This document shows positions 5,869 to 6,836 of a DNA stretch of 6,836 bases, in pieces; position 1 is the first letter of the stretch, and each line of letters begins with the position of its first letter. Below the pieces are notes generated by a model, which ran no database searches, had not been told where the DNA came from, and saw only the letters and a list, made by a program, of their open reading frames with translations. Source of the DNA: Methylacidiphilum caldifontis (lineage in GTDB: Bacteria; Verrucomicrobiota; Verrucomicrobiia; Methylacidiphilales; CAMAQI01); assembly GCA_945860255.1 (NCBI GenBank), contig CAMAQI010000128.1:1-6836 (forward strand), in the 5' to 3' direction. Both the position numbers and the translations under genes were made by a program.

Positions 5869-6648
5869 ATGAATCAAACTTGGTCTATCGCTGATCGTAC
5901 TTTTAATTCGCGACTTCTTCTGGGCACAGGAAAGTTTTCCTCCAACCAAACGATGGCCGACTCTCTGGAGGCCTCAGGCACGGAAATCGTCACCGTCGCC
6001 TTACGGCGCGCCGATCTGACAGGGAAAGAGGATCCCTACGCCGATATTTTGAAGTTTATCGATCCCAAACGCTATCTTCTCCTCCCCAACACCAGCGGAG
6101 CGATGAACGCCGCTGAGGCGGTCCGACTCGCCCGATTGGCAGCAAGTGCCGGACTTCCGAAATGGGTGAAGCTGGAAATCCATCCGGACCCCCGATTTTT
6201 ACTCCCCGATCCGATCGAAACCTTTGAGGCCGCTAAGATTTTAGTGAAAGAGGGTTTCGTCGTCATGCCGTACATCAATGCCGACCCTGTGCTGGCCAAA
6301 CGACTTCAAGATATTGGGGTCGCAACGGTCATGCCCTTGGGGGCGCCGATTGGCTCCAATCGCGGCTTAGAGACCCGGGGACAGATCGAAATCATTATCG
6401 AGCAAGCAACGGTTCCTGTCATTATCGATGCGGGCCTCGGAGCTCCTTCCCACGCCGCCGCCGCTCTAGAGATGGGAGCCTCAGCCGTTTTGGTGAATAC
6501 CGCCATCGCCATTGCACGCGATCCCCGCCGCATGGGGGAGGCCTTTAAATCGGCCGTCGAATCGGGCCGAGCCGCCTACGAAATGGGCCTACCCATTGCC
6601 CGAAAAAATGCCTCTGCCACCAGTCCCCTCACCGGATTTTTAGGTTAA
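5869..6648 (+). CDS. thiG: Thiazole synthase
   Basis: The product is 259 aa, the usual ThiG length. It forms the thiazole phosphate ring of thiamine from 1-deoxy-D-xylulose 5-phosphate, dehydroglycine and the thiocarboxylate of ThiS. Motifs run in order along the TIM barrel: NSRLLLGTGKF (13-23), VTVALRR (41-47), WVKLEI (99-104) with Lys101 as the residue expected to make the Schiff base with the sugar phosphate, VMPYINADP (132-140), MPLGAPIGSNRG (155-166), IIDAGLGAPSHAAAALEMGA (185-204) and VLVNTAIA (207-214). The C-terminal RKNASATSPLTGFLG matches the family end, so it is full length. It follows mqnD by 4 nt and is the last gene of the plus-strand operon. The partners thiS, thiF and thiH are not in the window, and no clear terminator is seen after it. 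Confidence 0.97.
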   Translation: MNQTWSIADRTFNSRLLLGTGKFSSNQTMADSLEASGTEIVTVALRRADLTGKEDPYADILKFIDPKRYLLLPNTSGAMNAAEAVRLARLAASAGLPKWVKLEIHPDPRFLLPDPIETFEAAKILVKEGFVVMPYINADPVLAKRLQDIGVATVMPLGAPIGSNRGLETRGQIEIIIEQATVPVIIDAGLGAPSHAAAALEMGASAVLVNTAIAIARDPRRMGEAFKSAVESGRAAYEMGLPIARKNASATSPLTGFLG

Positions 6649-6710
6649 TATTTTTTCCTTACCTCGAGGCTCCTCAAAGGGATTTAACCTAAATTCGGCA
6701 ATCTATTTAA

Positions 6711-6836
6711 CCACGGATAACACAGATACCACGGATGGAAGAATTTATGAAAATTAACCTCTGTTTTTTCCTTCACCCACAAGGTGACCGTACAATTTTT
6801 CCTAAACTGTTTGAAATCCGTGTGATCCGTGATATC
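6711..6836. repeat. Palindromic intergenic repeat, right copy (cut by window end)
   Basis: This copy is in the same orientation as 1-130 and about 88 % identical over 125 aligned bases. Its left arm (6711-6736) has the same three 9-bp units. Its right arm begins at 6816 and is interrupted by the end of the window. The differences are clustered. Six of eight bases change around 6788-6795, and this shortens the inner hairpin to about TTCACC/GGTGA (6772-6785). The left copy therefore keeps a perfect 8-bp inner stem that the right copy lacks. The element starts 62 bp after thiG, again just beyond a gene's 3' end. Confidence 0.85.

Noticed and set aside
2790..6675. A 13-bp sequence (2790-2802) repeated in inverted orientation at 6663-6675
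   Set aside because: In a window of this size roughly one 13-bp match on either strand is expected by chance, and neither flank extends the match.
6649..6710. Terminator search after thiG
   Set aside because: The T-run (6651-6657) comes before, not after, the short palindrome CCTCGAGG, so no standard terminator can be called.

Overview
The window reads as an ordinary bacterial chromosomal segment of six housekeeping or physiology genes in two divergent groups. Its intergenic gaps carry an unusual density of short palindromic repeat elements. The gene content (a futalosine-pathway menaquinone enzyme of the MqnA/MqnD family, ThiG, RNase HII, an Amt ammonium channel and a soluble chemotaxis-type sensor) fits a free-living, diderm-type environmental bacterium that makes menaquinone and thiamine. 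The style of RNase HII, MqnD and Amt makes me think of the PVC group (for example Verrucomicrobiota), or else Nitrospirota/Acidobacteriota. That is an impression from memory of these families, not a result. Coding GC looks near 50 %, while the gaps are clearly AT-richer.

Layout. A 130-bp palindromic repeat opens the window (1-130). Three minus-strand genes follow: a soluble MCP-tip plus Cache-domain sensor (174-1199), the ammonium channel amt (1294-2763) and rnhB (2997-3620). A gap of about 540 bp (3621-4157) separates them from three plus-strand genes. This gap holds the divergent promoter region, a 30-bp-arm hairpin element and several degenerate repeats. The plus-strand genes are a SPOUT/TrmH-family RNA 2'-O-methyltransferase (4158-4982), an mqnD-like gene (5022-5864) and thiG (5869-6648). 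A second copy of the opening repeat closes the window (6711-6836, cut by the window end).

How the genes relate. trmH-like, mqnD and thiG are packed tightly (39-nt and 4-nt gaps) and look like one operon. Two of its products serve cofactor synthesis (menaquinone and the thiazole of thiamine) and one modifies RNA. On the other strand, amt lies 94 nt upstream of the Cache/MCP-like sensor in the same orientation. That raises the possibility of co-expression and a nitrogen-related signal, but no PII gene (glnK/glnB) is visible.

The most distinctive feature is in the non-coding DNA. At least four places carry repeats whose arms are built from degenerate units with a 9-bp (or 8-bp) period, usually arranged as inverted repeats. 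Near-identical copies lie at both window ends, which also suggests that the window could be an assembly contig broken at this repeat. I see no phage, transposase, CRISPR, toxin-antitoxin or defence genes and no tRNA or rRNA, and I do not find a convincing new multi-gene system. The repeat family and the soluble Cache sensor beside amt are the items most worth following up.
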